DNA from: Hyphomicrobium_A sp963812795
Lineage (GTDB): Bacteria; Pseudomonadota; Alphaproteobacteria; Rhizobiales; Hyphomicrobiaceae
Direction: 5' to 3'
DNA: 64,000 nt
Assembly (NCBI GenBank): GCA_963812795.1
Contig: CAWEWG010000013.1
Location: 124,001-188,000, forward strand
The position numbers and the translations under genes were made by a program. Within the stretch, counting starts at the first letter, position 1. Each line of letters starts with the position of its first letter. Below are positions 1-9,259 of the stretch, piece after piece. Below the pieces are notes generated by a model. It ran no database searches. It worked only from the letters and a program-made list of their open reading frames with translations, and was not told the origin of the DNA.

Positions 1-108
1 CGGATCGCTAAACCCTTTGGCGAATACATCGAAACTTATTAGGAATGTGGCGACTAACCCCAGGCTAGAGTTGCTGAACCGCTTCGGCGACGCCAGGGAA
101 GACAGCAC

Positions 109-2001
109 GTGAGTCAGGGTGCGCTCAAGCTTGCCCACACACAGGGTCGGCAGGAAGGACTACGCGGTGAGAACGAGCCTGAGCTCTTCTCGGCCGGCGA
201 AGTCGCGCATCTGCAGGATGCTCTCGAGCAGCAGCTCGGAGCCGTGCTGCAGCGCAACGAGACCCTAGAGCAGCTCAATTCGTGTTTCGAGGCGGCCCTC
301 AACCACATGGGACGCGGCCTGTCGATGTTCGACAGCGGGCAGCGCCTCGTCGTCTGCAATAAGGCGTATGCGGATATCTATGCGCTCCCCGCCGAGTTGG
401 CGCGCCCTGGAACACCCTTCCTCGATATTCTGTGCTTCCACATGACCCGCGCCACCGGCGAGCAGGCCTCACGCGAAGGTGCCTCGGCGTGGATCCAGGA
501 GCATGTGACACGGCTTCAGCAGGCCGGGCACCGGGAAGAGATTCAGAATCTCGCCGACGGCCGGATCATCCGCGTGACCTACGAACCGCTCGCAGGCGGC
601 GGTTGGGTCGACATGCAGGAAGACATCACGGCGCAGCGGCGGTCCGACGAAAAGATCGAATGGCTGGCACGTCACGACACGCTGACGGAAATTCCAAACC
701 GCTTCCATTTCCGCGAGCGCCTCGAGCACCAGTTCGAGACATATGATCCCCGCCAGGGCTTCGCGCTCTTGTGGCTCGATCTCGACCACTTCAAGGAGAT
801 CAACGACCGGCACGGCCACCTCGTAGGAGATGGCCTGTTGAAAAGCGTCGCCAGCCGACTGAAGAGCACCCTGCGTGCGGGCGACGTGGTCGGCCGCCTC
901 GGTGGTGACGAGTTCGCCATCTTGCAGGTGGGGGTGGATCGCGAGGATCTCGCCGACAATCTCGCCCGCCGCATACTGCAGAACATCCGCCGCCCGCACG
1001 ACGTGCTGGGCCATTGCCTGCACACTGAAGCCAGCATCGGCGTTGCCTTGGCGCCGCATCACGCCCAAACACCCGAGCAGCTTTTCGCCTGCGCCGACAT
1101 GGCGCTCTACCGGGCCAAATCCTTGGGCCGTGGCGTGCACGCCGTCTATGCTCCGGGGTCTGTCGACGCGCCCGCGGCAGCCAACCCGTTGCGCGCCGAG
1201 CTGCAGGAAGCGGTCGATCGCGACCAGCTGGTGCTGCACTACCAGCCGATCGTCGATCTGCGCGAAGGCAAAGTATCGAGCTTCGAATTGCTGATGCGCT
1301 GGAAGCACCCCAGTCGCGGCATGATCGCACCCTCGGAGTTCATACCCATCGCCGAGGAAACGCGGCTGATCGTGCGCATGGGTAGCTGGGCGCTGAAACA
1401 AGCCTGCACCGACGCCATGGACTGGCCTGACTACACGAAGGTGGCCGTCAATCTTTCCGCCGTGCAGATCGAATGCTGCGATGTGTACGAGATCGTCACT
1501 GCAGCCCTCAGCGAAACGGGGCTCGCGCCGCAGCGCCTGCAATTGGAGATCACCGAAACCGTGCTCATGCGCGACCAGTCGCGCACGCAGGAAGTGCTGC
1601 GCAAGCTGCATGATCTCGGCGTCCTGATCACGCTCGACGACTTCGGAACCTGCTTTGCGACGCTGAACTACCTGCGCAGCTTCCCGTTCAAGAAAATCAA
1701 GATCGACCGCAGCTTCGTGCGCGACATTCCCGAGCATCACGACTGCGTCGCCATCGTCAAATCGGTGGCCGATCTGGCGCGCGAGCTCAACATGCGCTCC
1801 GTCGCCGAGGGCGTGGAGACCGCGGCCAGCCTCATGGCCGTGCGGGCTGCCGGATACGACGAAGCGCAGGGCTTCTATTTCAGCCCGCCCGTGCGCGCCA
1901 GCGGCATCAAGCGCGCGGTGAAACAGTGCACCCTGCGGCTCGCGGCGCTCGATTCCGCGAGCGCCGACAAGGCCCCCAAGGGCGACAAAAAGCGCGGTTG
2001 A
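109..2001 (+). CDS. PAS-GGDEF-EAL cyclic-di-GMP turnover protein
   Basis: Predicted bifunctional c-di-GMP enzyme of 630 aa. A putative coiled-coil N-terminus (about residues 28-60) is followed by a PAS-like sensor (about 60-175), a GGDEF domain and an EAL domain. The GGDEF motif is intact near residue 265 and has an RxxD inhibitory site (RAGD) five residues upstream. The EAL signature reads ELL near residue 393, which keeps the metal-binding Glu; the later NLS, ETVL, DDFGT and AEGVET motifs are also present. The usual Gly in DDFGTG is Cys. Both synthesis and hydrolysis look possible. No transmembrane segment is seen, so it is probably cytosolic. The start is GTG, with AGGGAAG about 9 nt upstream. 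No obvious operon partner. Confidence 0.93.
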   Translation: MSQGALKLAHTQGRQEGLRGENEPELFSAGEVAHLQDALEQQLGAVLQRNETLEQLNSCFEAALNHMGRGLSMFDSGQRLVVCNKAYADIYALPAELARPGTPFLDILCFHMTRATGEQASREGASAWIQEHVTRLQQAGHREEIQNLADGRIIRVTYEPLAGGGWVDMQEDITAQRRSDEKIEWLARHDTLTEIPNRFHFRERLEHQFETYDPRQGFALLWLDLDHFKEINDRHGHLVGDGLLKSVASRLKSTLRAGDVVGRLGGDEFAILQVGVDREDLADNLARRILQNIRRPHDVLGHCLHTEASIGVALAPHHAQTPEQLFACADMALYRAKSLGRGVHAVYAPGSVDAPAAANPLRAELQEAVDRDQLVLHYQPIVDLREGKVSSFELLMRWKHPSRGMIAPSEFIPIAEETRLIVRMGSWALKQACTDAMDWPDYTKVAVNLSAVQIECCDVYEIVTAALSETGLAPQRLQLEITETVLMRDQSRTQEVLRKLHDLGVLITLDDFGTCFATLNYLRSFPFKKIKIDRSFVRDIPEHHDCVAIVKSVADLARELNMRSVAEGVETAASLMAVRAAGYDEAQGFYFSPPVRASGIKRAVKQCTLRLAALDSASADKAPKGDKKRG

Positions 2002-2007
2002 TCCGCC

Positions 2008-2976
2008 TCAAGCGTCGACGGCGACCCGGCTCTTCACCTCGTTCGGCATGCCGAAGTGCTCGAAGTAGCGCGGGTCGATCTTCTCGACGGGCAGGATGAT
2101 GAGCACGTCTGTGGTGCCGAACTGCCTGTCGATGACGGCGCCGTCGCCGACAAACGCTCCGAGCCGCAGATAACCCTTGATGAGTGGTGGCAGCGCCTTC
2201 AGCGCCACTTTGACGTCCACCTTCTCTTTGGGCAGCAGATCCATCCCGACATAGAGACGCTCGTGCGCGCGGCAGCGCCACTCGGCCGGCGCCAGCGCGT
2301 TGTGATGCAGGAAGCTCAGCGCCATCGCGTGCTGGTGGGGATCGGTGCCGGGCAGACTGGCACAACCGATCATCACGTCCACCTTACGCTCGCGCACGTA
2401 TGTCCACAGCCCGTGCCAAAGCAGCTCGACAGTGCGCTTGTTGCGATAGGGCTCGAGCACGCAAGAGCGGCCAAGCTCCATGAAGCGATGGTGCGGCTTG
2501 CGCGCAATGAGCGGGGCGATGTCGTATTCGCTTTGCGTGTAGAACCCGAGGGTGCGCTCGGCAACTTCCTGGCGCAGCACCCGGTAGGTGCCGACCACCT
2601 TGTTGCGGCGCAGACCACCCCATGGCTCATTGGCAGAGGTCGGACCCTCATCGATGACGAGCAGGTGGTCACAGACGGCGTCATAGGGATCCTCATCGCG
2701 GCGACGCATCTCGGCGCGCAGTGTGGGAACCGCCGACATCTCCTCGTAGAACACCTTATAGCGCAGCCGCTGCGCGAGCTTGATGTCGCGCCACCGCCGC
2801 GTGAGGCGCACTTCGAGGCTGCCTATCTTGCCGTACACCTTGTCGGGCTTGCGCAAAGCGAAGGTGGCGTCGCCCGCGTCGCTCAGTGCGCGCAGGGCAA
2901 GCAACCCGCCGGGGACCGCATGCCACTTGGGGCTATTCGCCAGCCGCGTGGCCATCCGCCGTGCGGTATATCTCAT
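2008..2976 (-). CDS. olsB: OlsB-like GNAT N-acyltransferase (ornithine lipid type)
   Basis: A 322-aa protein of the OlsB/hemolysin-like acyltransferase family. OlsB moves a 3-hydroxyacyl group from acyl carrier protein to ornithine in ornithine-lipid synthesis. The family core is visible: RLRYKVFYEEM, a following acidic stretch with DHLLVID, VVGTYRVLRQEVA, then ELGRSCVLEPYRNKRTVELLW. The C-terminus resembles the segment after the GNAT fold (LPPLIKGYLRLGAFVGDGAVID). The frame is open further upstream, but the ATG at 2976 has GGGAGAGACGGAG just before it and gives a family-like length. No olsA neighbour is present, so the ornithine specificity is inferred from family resemblance only; a related acyl-ACP-dependent acyltransferase is the alternative. 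Confidence 0.75.
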   Translation of the reverse strand: MRYTARRMATRLANSPKWHAVPGGLLALRALSDAGDATFALRKPDKVYGKIGSLEVRLTRRWRDIKLAQRLRYKVFYEEMSAVPTLRAEMRRRDEDPYDAVCDHLLVIDEGPTSANEPWGGLRRNKVVGTYRVLRQEVAERTLGFYTQSEYDIAPLIARKPHHRFMELGRSCVLEPYRNKRTVELLWHGLWTYVRERKVDVMIGCASLPGTDPHQHAMALSFLHHNALAPAEWRCRAHERLYVGMDLLPKEKVDVKVALKALPPLIKGYLRLGAFVGDGAVIDRQFGTTDVLIILPVEKIDPRYFEHFGMPNEVKSRVAVDA

Positions 2977-3202
2977 TGCTCCGTCTCTCCCCTGGCGGCA
3001 CGCGACCATCTTACGATGCGCATCGCATTCAATGAAGCAGCCCCTCGCCACCCGTAGGCGCCGTCCCTGCTTGGGCCGTTTCCCCAATAGCCGCGGGTGG
3101 ATAGCACGATTCCATGACAGACTTTTTACCCGCGGCCAATGGGCAGCCTGGGGATTACGCTCAGCAAATCGGTACGAAATTGCGCGCACGCGGGGGCGGC
3201 CC

Positions 3203-5515
3203 TCAGGCGGCCGCGTCCGTATTCCCGCCATGATCGCCGAACCAGCGGTGGAGAACCGCTTCGAGGCCGGACTTATCGAATGGTTTGGCAAGGTAATCGT
3301 CCATGCCGGCATCGAGATAGCGCTGTTTGTCCTCGGCAAAGGCGTTCGCCGTCAGTGCGACGATCGGCGGCGCTCCCGTCGCCAGGGGGGCGCTCGCATA
3401 GAGCTGCTTGATGGCACGGGCCGCCTCCAGGCCGTCGAGCTGGGGCATGAAAATATCCATCAAGATGAGATCGACGCCGCGTGTCTCGCCTCGCAGGATC
3501 TGGCCTACGGCAGCAACAGCTTCGGCGCCGTTCGTCACGGCTAGGTACTCGCAGCCGCACTTCTCGAGCATGCGCTTGGCTAGAAGCGCATTGATCTCGT
3601 TATCCTCGGCGAGCAGGACGCGGTGCGCCGACTTCCAGCCCGCTTGCGGCGACGCGGGTACGGCAGGCTCGGCGCGGACGGCGGCGGACGTCTCTGCAGG
3701 CCGGCAAAGCCCGAGATGCAGCATCAGCGATGCCGGACGTACCGGGCGCACCAAATAGGCGTCGAAACCGGCGGTGCGGAACTCCGACAGGCTTGCCCGC
3801 GCCAAGACATTGACGAGGACGATCCCACGCACTTTCGCATGGCGATTGAGCTGCCGCGCCTTGGCTAGGAGGCCACCAGCCGCGCCGGATCCTTCTGCAC
3901 CGTCGATGACCAGGCGATCGAAGGGCCTGCCTTCGGCAAGCGCCGCATCGAGCACGTCTGCCGCCTTGGCGAAATCGGCCTCCGCCGTGGCAACGCCGGC
4001 CGACGCCAGCGCGTAACCTAAGGCTCGGCGTTCCAACGGGCGATCGAAGGCCAAGAGCACACGCACGCTTTCGCCGATCAGGTTCTGGCCGGCATCGTCC
4101 GCGGGTATTTCTACGGGCTGCAGCACCAAGCCTGCCTTGAATGTCGAGCCTTTGCCCAAAGTACTGGCGACGCGAATGCCGCCGCGCATAGCGCGAGCGA
4201 GCTGCATGGAGATCGCCAGCCCCAGCCCGGTGCCACCGTCACGTCGCCGGACAGCGGCGTCTGCCTGCTCGAACTCCGTAAAGAGCCGGCGCATGTCATC
4301 AGGCGACAGACCGATGCCGGTATCCTCGACTGTGATGTCGATCCCGACGCAGCCCGGTTCGATGCAGGGCTCCGCCGAAGGGCCGACTTCGACGCTGACG
4401 CCGCCGGCGTCGGTGAACTTCACGGCGTTGGATAGAAGATTGAGCAGTATTTGGCGTACGCGCGTCTCATCGCCGAAGACCAGCCGCGGCAATTGCGGGC
4501 TGACCGACCACGCCATCTCCAGGCCCTTCGCATGCGCGCGTGGGGCAAGCAGCTCGACAGCGTTTTGCACGCAGGCCTCGAGCGCAAACGGCTCCTCGGT
4601 CAGTTCCAGCTTGCCGGCTTCGATCTTAGAAAAATCCAAAATCTCGTCGATGAGCGCGAGCAACGTGCGCGCGGATTGATCGATGGCTTGCGCGTAGGTG
4701 CTCTGCTCCGGCGTCTGCGGCGTCTCGAGCAGAAGGCTCGCCATGCCGAGGATGCCGTTCATCGGCGTGCGGATCTCGTGGCTCATGGCGGCGAGGAAGC
4801 GGCCCTTGGCTCGGTTCGCCGACTCGGCTTGGTCTCGCGCCTCCGCAAGCTGCAAGTCGAAGCGCCGCTGCTCGGTGATATCGCGGCCCACGCTCTGCAC
4901 CTCGAGGCCGCCCCCGTGTGGCGCAGCGACGAGCTGTTCCTCCCACTCGATCCAGCGGGGGCCCATCGCAGTCACTGCATGTTGCACAAGCCGCTGGTGG
5001 CGGATGGCGGCGGTGACGGCCAGCGGCTCGACATCGGCTGCTTCGCACAGTTCCAGCTCGAATGGCTTGCCGAGCACTTCATCGGCCTTTGCCGCAAACA
5101 TATCGAGGAAAGCTTTGTTGGCGAAAGTCAGATTGCGCGCCGCGTCGCGCCGAACGATGGCGCTACCTTGGCTGTCGAGCAGGGCACGATAGCGCGCCTC
5201 GTTCTCGCTCAACTGCCACCGAACATCCTGCAACTGCTCTAGGTCGCGCCCACTCCGCGCCTCGAGGTTGCCCGTAACGGATCCCGACCGCGCGATGCGC
5301 GCGAGCGCAAGATGCAGCGAGGCAAGGCCGAACGCGACGGCGAGAGCGGTGAAGACTTGCCACGCGGCGAGCGGACGCGGCAGCAGCAGGAGCGCAACGA
5401 TCAGGCACGCCAATCCGGCAACGAGGAGCAGCAGCGACGCCACGCTCGATACTCGCGCACCCGCGGTTCGCAGGAAACGCGGTGCGGCCGAAAGATCAAA
5501 ACTGCTGTTGTCCAC
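3203..5515 (-). CDS. Membrane hybrid sensor histidine kinase with C-terminal receiver
   Basis: A 770-aa hybrid kinase. Two hydrophobic segments (about 26-46 and 52-72) anchor it. A PAS-like domain follows (about 105-215), then HisKA with the phospho-acceptor His in MSHEIRTPMN near residue 246, and a HATPase_c domain with N (NLLSNAVKF), DTGIGL and GGTGLGL boxes. A receiver-like stretch (about 470-590) carries RP where Lys-Pro is expected and looks like a pseudo-receiver. The final receiver is canonical: LLAEDNEIN, acceptor Asp687 in LILMDIFMP, and KPF. No DNA-binding output domain is present, so signal probably leaves through an external phosphotransfer protein or regulator. The signal sensed is unknown. 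It lies downstream of the Trm112 gene on the same strand. Confidence 0.93.
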   Translation of the reverse strand: MDNSSFDLSAAPRFLRTAGARVSSVASLLLLVAGLACLIVALLLLPRPLAAWQVFTALAVAFGLASLHLALARIARSGSVTGNLEARSGRDLEQLQDVRWQLSENEARYRALLDSQGSAIVRRDAARNLTFANKAFLDMFAAKADEVLGKPFELELCEAADVEPLAVTAAIRHQRLVQHAVTAMGPRWIEWEEQLVAAPHGGGLEVQSVGRDITEQRRFDLQLAEARDQAESANRAKGRFLAAMSHEIRTPMNGILGMASLLLETPQTPEQSTYAQAIDQSARTLLALIDEILDFSKIEAGKLELTEEPFALEACVQNAVELLAPRAHAKGLEMAWSVSPQLPRLVFGDETRVRQILLNLLSNAVKFTDAGGVSVEVGPSAEPCIEPGCVGIDITVEDTGIGLSPDDMRRLFTEFEQADAAVRRRDGGTGLGLAISMQLARAMRGGIRVASTLGKGSTFKAGLVLQPVEIPADDAGQNLIGESVRVLLAFDRPLERRALGYALASAGVATAEADFAKAADVLDAALAEGRPFDRLVIDGAEGSGAAGGLLAKARQLNRHAKVRGIVLVNVLARASLSEFRTAGFDAYLVRPVRPASLMLHLGLCRPAETSAAVRAEPAVPASPQAGWKSAHRVLLAEDNEINALLAKRMLEKCGCEYLAVTNGAEAVAAVGQILRGETRGVDLILMDIFMPQLDGLEAARAIKQLYASAPLATGAPPIVALTANAFAEDKQRYLDAGMDDYLAKPFDKSGLEAVLHRWFGDHGGNTDAAA

Positions 5516-5617
5516 GCCTACCGCACTCGCTACGCAACACTACAAACGGTGCGGCCAAGCAATCATACGGGCGTTTCGAAAAGTTGAAGCTAGTTGGTTA
5601 ATGCTAACCAAGACGGG

Positions 5618-5824
5618 CTAGGGCCGGCGCGGCCCCTCGTCGAGACGGCGCGCGTCTTCGAGCCGCATGCGCGGAATGCCGTCGATGATCGGAAACGCGA
5701 GGCCGGCGGCGCGGCTGATCAACTCATTGGCCGTCGCATCGTATTCGAGCGTCGTCTTCGTCAGCGGGCACACGAGCACCTCGAGCAGCTTGGGGTCGAC
5801 CTTCTCTTCCGGTGAGCTGCTCAT
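5618..5824 (-). CDS. Trm112 family protein (UPF0434)
   Basis: A 68-aa Trm112-like protein. The family pattern is clear: LLEVLVCPLTKTTLEYD near the N-terminus, then ELISRAAGLAFPIIDGIPRM. Eukaryotic and archaeal Trm112 activates methyltransferases; the bacterial short form is usually uncharacterised. Only one of the usual Cys residues is retained (VCPLT), as in many proteobacterial members. I start it at the ATG at 5824, which gives the normal family length; the frame upstream does not resemble the family. It is the last gene of a thioredoxin - Lon-domain - Trm112 run with short gaps, which suggests one transcript. Confidence 0.85.
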   Translation of the reverse strand: MSSSPEEKVDPKLLEVLVCPLTKTTLEYDATANELISRAAGLAFPIIDGIPRMRLEDARRLDEGPRRP

Positions 5825-5841
5825 ACCGTTTCTCCGCGCGC

Positions 5842-6525
5842 CTATTGCAGGGTCGTGCCGCTGCTGCCGCTCGACGCCAACTCCATCTCGGCGAGGGCCA
5901 CGAGCACGTCGGCTCGGCATTTCAGATCTGCGGCCTCGAGAAGCGCCTGTTTCTCCTCCGGCCCGTACGGACACATCACGCACAAGGCATTGATGAGGAA
6001 CTCGCTGGAGGCGCGCTGGATCGCGGCCCAATCGGCTTCCAGCTTGTTGGCGTCGAGATAGGAGCGCAACACCCGCAACAAATTCGTGCGGTCGACCTGC
6101 TCCTCGCCTAACCCCTCATTCAGATCCGCAGCATAGCGATCATAGCTGACGCTCATCACCCTGTAGGGAAGGCCGGTCCTAGCTTCGTCGAGAACGTCAT
6201 AGCGCATGACGCCGGTCAGGGTGATCATGCGCCGCGCGTGATCCACCTCCTGGTAGCTGGTGACGCGACCGACACAGCCGACGTTGCGCAGCCCTACAGG
6301 ACCACGCGGGCTTTCCTCGTCCTCACCCGCATCGCCGGTCGCCGGCTGGATGATTCCTATCAGGCGCTCACCCGACATCACTGCATCCAGCATCTCGAGG
6401 TAGCGCGGCTCGAACACGTTCAGCGGCAATGTTGCGCGCGGAAGCAGGATGGCGCCGCGGAGTGGGAACACGGGGATACGTGGCGGGAGGTCTGCCGGAC
6501 GCCGGTAGCGATCGGTCGGTGACAC
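5842..6525 (-). CDS. Standalone Lon-substrate-binding (LON/PUA-like) protein
   Basis: A 227-aa protein consisting of the N-terminal substrate-binding domain of Lon without AAA or protease parts. Seen: IPVFPLRGAILLPRATLPLNVFEPRYL at the start, RLIGIIQP, GRVTSYQEVDHARRMITLTGVMRY, and a helical C-terminus (LRSYLDANKLEADW). It is a common alphaproteobacterial family of unknown precise role, probably a substrate adaptor or chaperone. It lies 39 bp after the thioredoxin/TPR gene and 17 bp before the Trm112 gene, all on the minus strand. Linkage to a chaperone-type thioredoxin suggests a protein-quality-control role; that is inference. Confidence 0.88.
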   Translation of the reverse strand: MSPTDRYRRPADLPPRIPVFPLRGAILLPRATLPLNVFEPRYLEMLDAVMSGERLIGIIQPATGDAGEDEESPRGPVGLRNVGCVGRVTSYQEVDHARRMITLTGVMRYDVLDEARTGLPYRVMSVSYDRYAADLNEGLGEEQVDRTNLLRVLRSYLDANKLEADWAAIQRASSEFLINALCVMCPYGPEEKQALLEAADLKCRADVLVALAEMELASSGSSGTTLQ

Positions 6526-6564
6526 TGGCCTTAGATCCTTCCGCCTCGGATGAGCGCTTTGAAG

Positions 6565-7476
6565 CTACGAGAATAGCAAAGATGACAGTCGACGACGGCC
6601 TTCGACCGCGGCGGAGTCTTTGAAACCCCAAGCCTCGAAAAGCTGCACGAGCTGTTTGCGTGCCGCCTGATCGTTCCAGTTGCGGTCACGGCGTACCAGC
6701 TCCAGCAAATGCTCGACGGCTTCCATCTTCCGGCCCCGCGCCGCCAAGGCAACCGCAAGATCGAAGCGCGTCTGCTGATCGGCGGGGTTCGAAGCCAGCT
6801 TCTGCGCCAGCGCGTCCTGCTGATCCGCTTTCGGGGCTTTGCGCGCCAGCTCCAAGGCCGCACGCACTTGCTCGACGGCCGCGACCTTCTTCTCCTCTGG
6901 CGGCACGAGCGCGATCATCTGCTCGGCGCGGTCGACGTCGCCGGTCTGCAGATAGCAGCGGGCGAGGCCGGCCAGCGCCACCGGATTCTGCTTGTGGTCT
7001 TGCAGCACGGCAGCGAAAACCTCCGCTGCGGTCTGGACGTCGCCTTCCTCCAGGGCCTGCTCGGCGGTTGCCAGAACGGTGGCGATATCCGCCTCGGCGT
7101 CCTCGCCGACGAGCCGGTCGACGAAGGCGCGGACGGCGCTCTCCGGCTGGGCGCCCATGAACCCATCGAGCGGACGGCCATCACGGAAGGCATACACCGT
7201 CGGCAGCGACTGCACGCGCAGTTGCCCGGCGATACCCGGGTGCTCGTCGACATTGATCTTAACGAGCCGCACCTTGCCGCCGTAGCTCTGGACGACCTTC
7301 TCCAACATCGGCGTCAACTGCTTGCACGGCCCGCACCAAGCCGCCCAGAAGTCGACGATGACCGGCACGTCGCGCGAGGCCTCGATGACGTCCTTGGCAA
7401 AGCTCGCCGTCGTCGCGTCCTTGATGATGGCGGCGGTGCCCGCAGCGGCGGGCGACGCCTTCAAGCCGAATTCCAT
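6565..7476 (-). CDS. Thioredoxin-TPR co-chaperone (CnoX/YbbN-like)
   Basis: A 303-aa thioredoxin fold followed by a tetratricopeptide-like helical C-terminus. The active site WCGPC is intact at residues 47-51, so redox activity is likely; E. coli CnoX has a modified site. The remainder (about 125-303) shows repeats of the type AEQALEEGDVQTAAEVFAAVL and ALAGLARCYLQTGDVDRAEQM, as in CnoX/YbbN, which holds oxidised proteins for GroEL or DnaK. It is the first gene of the run with the Lon-domain and Trm112 genes. GAGGAAA just upstream of the ATG at 7476 supports the start. Confidence 0.9.
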   Translation of the reverse strand: MEFGLKASPAAAGTAAIIKDATTASFAKDVIEASRDVPVIVDFWAAWCGPCKQLTPMLEKVVQSYGGKVRLVKINVDEHPGIAGQLRVQSLPTVYAFRDGRPLDGFMGAQPESAVRAFVDRLVGEDAEADIATVLATAEQALEEGDVQTAAEVFAAVLQDHKQNPVALAGLARCYLQTGDVDRAEQMIALVPPEEKKVAAVEQVRAALELARKAPKADQQDALAQKLASNPADQQTRFDLAVALAARGRKMEAVEHLLELVRRDRNWNDQAARKQLVQLFEAWGFKDSAAVEGRRRLSSLLFS

Positions 7477-7650
7477 ATCTTTCTCCTCAAGGCGAGCCTG
7501 AGCTTACCGTCGGCGGCAACCGAATAGCAAAAACACAATTCGTCGCCTATTTCCGCGTGGCCGCGGGCGAAGCGCCCGACCCGCAGATCGTGACGACCGA
7601 CGTGGACTACAACTGTGGCGACAGCGGTGTTTTTGCGCAGCCCGAGCACT

Positions 7651-8160
7651 TTACATCCCGACCGTGGCGCTGCCGAGCACGGCGACCTTCGGTTCATGAC
7701 CGCAGGCCCGAATGAACCGCAAAAGGTCCTCACGCGCAATGCTCGTCGTCGCCGTGTTTTCAAGCGGGTGGCAATTGACCGTGTCGTATTTCATCAACTC
7801 CGCATCGATGACGAGAAGCACGCGCTGCCCCGGATCGTTGATCACGGCAAAGGCCGTGACCGAGCCCGGGGGGACGCCGAGCGCCGCGAGCAGCAGCTCC
7901 GGTTTGCCGAAGCTGAAACGCCCGGCTCGCAGCGTCTTCGCCAACGCCTTGAGGTCGACGCGCGTCGTCGTCATGGCTACGACGAGAAACAAAGCGCCGT
8001 CCTCGTCCTTGAGGAAGAGATTTTTCGTATGCGCGCCCGGCATCTCGCGCTCGAGCCGGCTGCTTTCCGCCACCGTGAAAACCGGCGGGTGCTCGACCGT
8101 GCGCGTTTCAATGGCGAGTTCCGAGAGGCGGGCGAACAGGTCTTGGCGCGATGCAGGCAT
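7651..8160 (-). CDS. Prolyl-tRNA trans-editing deacylase (YbaK/ProX family)
   Basis: A 169-aa member of the YbaK/aminoacyl-tRNA deacylase superfamily, closest in pattern to the PrdX/ProXp-ala group that hydrolyses mischarged Ala-tRNA(Pro). Motifs seen: VEHPPVFTVAES near the N-terminus, GAHTKNLFLKDEDG with the conserved Lys, RFSFGKPELL, and a GVPPGSVTAFAVIND stretch. The C-terminal TVNCHPLENTATTSIAREDLLRFI is typical of the family (HPL.N..T). Acts in the cytosol in translation quality control. Monocistronic as far as visible. The ATG at 8160 gives the family length. Confidence 0.88.
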   Translation of the reverse strand: MPASRQDLFARLSELAIETRTVEHPPVFTVAESSRLEREMPGAHTKNLFLKDEDGALFLVVAMTTTRVDLKALAKTLRAGRFSFGKPELLLAALGVPPGSVTAFAVINDPGQRVLLVIDAELMKYDTVNCHPLENTATTSIAREDLLRFIRACGHEPKVAVLGSATVGM

Positions 8161-8317
8161 TTGGCGATATTGGCATGATGGGCTCCCTACTTAGTCGGCG
8201 CCGCCCGAGCCGCCAATCGCATTCGTCACAAATTTCCTCTCTTTCTCGCATGTGCGCCCGCTTGATGACGGTACGTCGCGGCGGTAGCATCCCGGCGCCA
8301 TGACCGTAGGAGATCAG

Positions 8318-8728
8318 ATGCCCGCCACTGCCATTGTGCGTCTCGCGACTGCCGCCGTGGCGGTTCTCGTCACCATCCTCATTGCCGGGCAGGCACATGC
8401 CCAGGACCGCTGGGCAGCAATTGCACCCAATCTGGAAAATTCCTCCGCCGTCGTTTGGGCCACAAGCAAGGACCAGGCGAAGAAGCTTGCCGTCCTCGCC
8501 TGCAAGCAGGTGTCTTCCACGTGCGCCGAAACGCCGGCCAGCACGAACGGCATGGACCACGTGTTCGCCGTCATGTGCTGCAGCGACCCCAAGTCCGGCT
8601 GCGCGGCTGCCGTGGGCTCCAGCCGCGAGGTCGCTCTGCGGGAGGTCAAAAAGCTGTTCTCGGACGGTGGATTCTCCCAATGCAGCCTGAAGAGCTATTT
8701 CAAGGCCGGAACCGGCGAGAAAGGCTAG
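8318..8728 (+). CDS. Small secreted DUF4189-like protein
   Basis: A 136-aa protein with an N-terminal signal peptide (hydrophobic stretch about residues 6-22, cleavage expected after AHA). The mature part resembles DUF4189: WAAIAPN, a K..A...A...C pattern, and several cysteines that could form disulfides (KQVSSTC, VMCCSD, SGCAAAV, SQCS). Function unknown. I prefer the ATG at 8318 over the in-frame ATG at 8300 because AGGAGA lies 6-7 nt upstream of it. No partner genes. Confidence 0.72.
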   Translation: MPATAIVRLATAAVAVLVTILIAGQAHAQDRWAAIAPNLENSSAVVWATSKDQAKKLAVLACKQVSSTCAETPASTNGMDHVFAVMCCSDPKSGCAAAVGSSREVALREVKKLFSDGGFSQCSLKSYFKAGTGEKG

Positions 8729-8844
8729 CTCGACTGCGAAGCGGGCAAATCGGCGCCGTGGAATCCGCCGTCTTGCCAAGGCTGCGCAGTTGCGCCATAA
8801 GGCTGCTCCGCCGCGCCGTGCGTGGCGTCGTCACCCCAATGGAT

Positions 8845-8919
8845 GCGGGCGTAGCTCAGGGGTAGAGCATCACGTTGCCAACGTGAGGGTCGACGGTTCA
8901 AATCCGTTCGCCCGCTCCA
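8845..8919 (+). tRNA. tRNA-Gly (GCC)
   Basis: Complete cloverleaf with encoded CCA. Acceptor arms are GCGGGCG (8845-8851) and CGCCCGC (8909-8915), the discriminator is T8916 and CCA is 8917-8919. The anticodon stem is TCACG/CGTGA with loop TTGCCAA, so the anticodon is GCC at 8877-8879. The T arm contains GGTTCAAATCC. Confidence 0.97.
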
Positions 8920-9259
8920 ATTCTCAAGACTTAGGCGCTTTTTCCAACAGCATCAGCCCGCAATCCGCCATGCGAATGAGGCGCGGGGCCGATCGGCTTA
9001 CTCCGTCGGGGCGGCGAGCTGAATCTGCTGAGAGCACGCACTCACCGAGAGTTCGGCTACCCCTGCCTCCCGGTTGCAGCAGTGCCAGGAAGGTCAAGGC
9101 TTTATGCCTAGGGAGGCTAGTGGGAAACAAACGGCAGTGGAGCGGGCGACGATCACAAAAGGGTAGGGTTACCCCACCGCAGCAGCTTCCCAAGGTTTGT
9201 GCTCGGAGTATTCTCAACTCATCCACTGCCCCGTCCCACAAGGCAGCGGGCTACACCAG
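8920..9259 (+). other. Intergenic stretch after tRNA-Gly; possible non-coding RNA
   Basis: No protein with family resemblance is visible on either strand between the tRNA and the terminator at 9260. The stretch contains short self-complementary runs (GGGTTACCC near 9169; GGCTTTATGCC near 9100) and ends directly at a strong plus-strand terminator. It could be a tRNA 3' trailer or the body of a structured RNA. I could not match it to tmRNA, RNase P, SRP or 6S RNA by conserved sequence. Confidence 0.25.

Noticed and set aside
469..1740. Long open frame antisense to the GGDEF/EAL gene
   Set aside because: High GC makes long antisense frames common; the product has no recognisable domain, whereas the plus-strand protein is fully explained.
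8920..9259. Second tRNA, tmRNA, RNase P or SRP RNA in the gap after tRNA-Gly
   Set aside because: No cloverleaf and none of the conserved sequence blocks of those RNAs were found; only an unassigned candidate remains.
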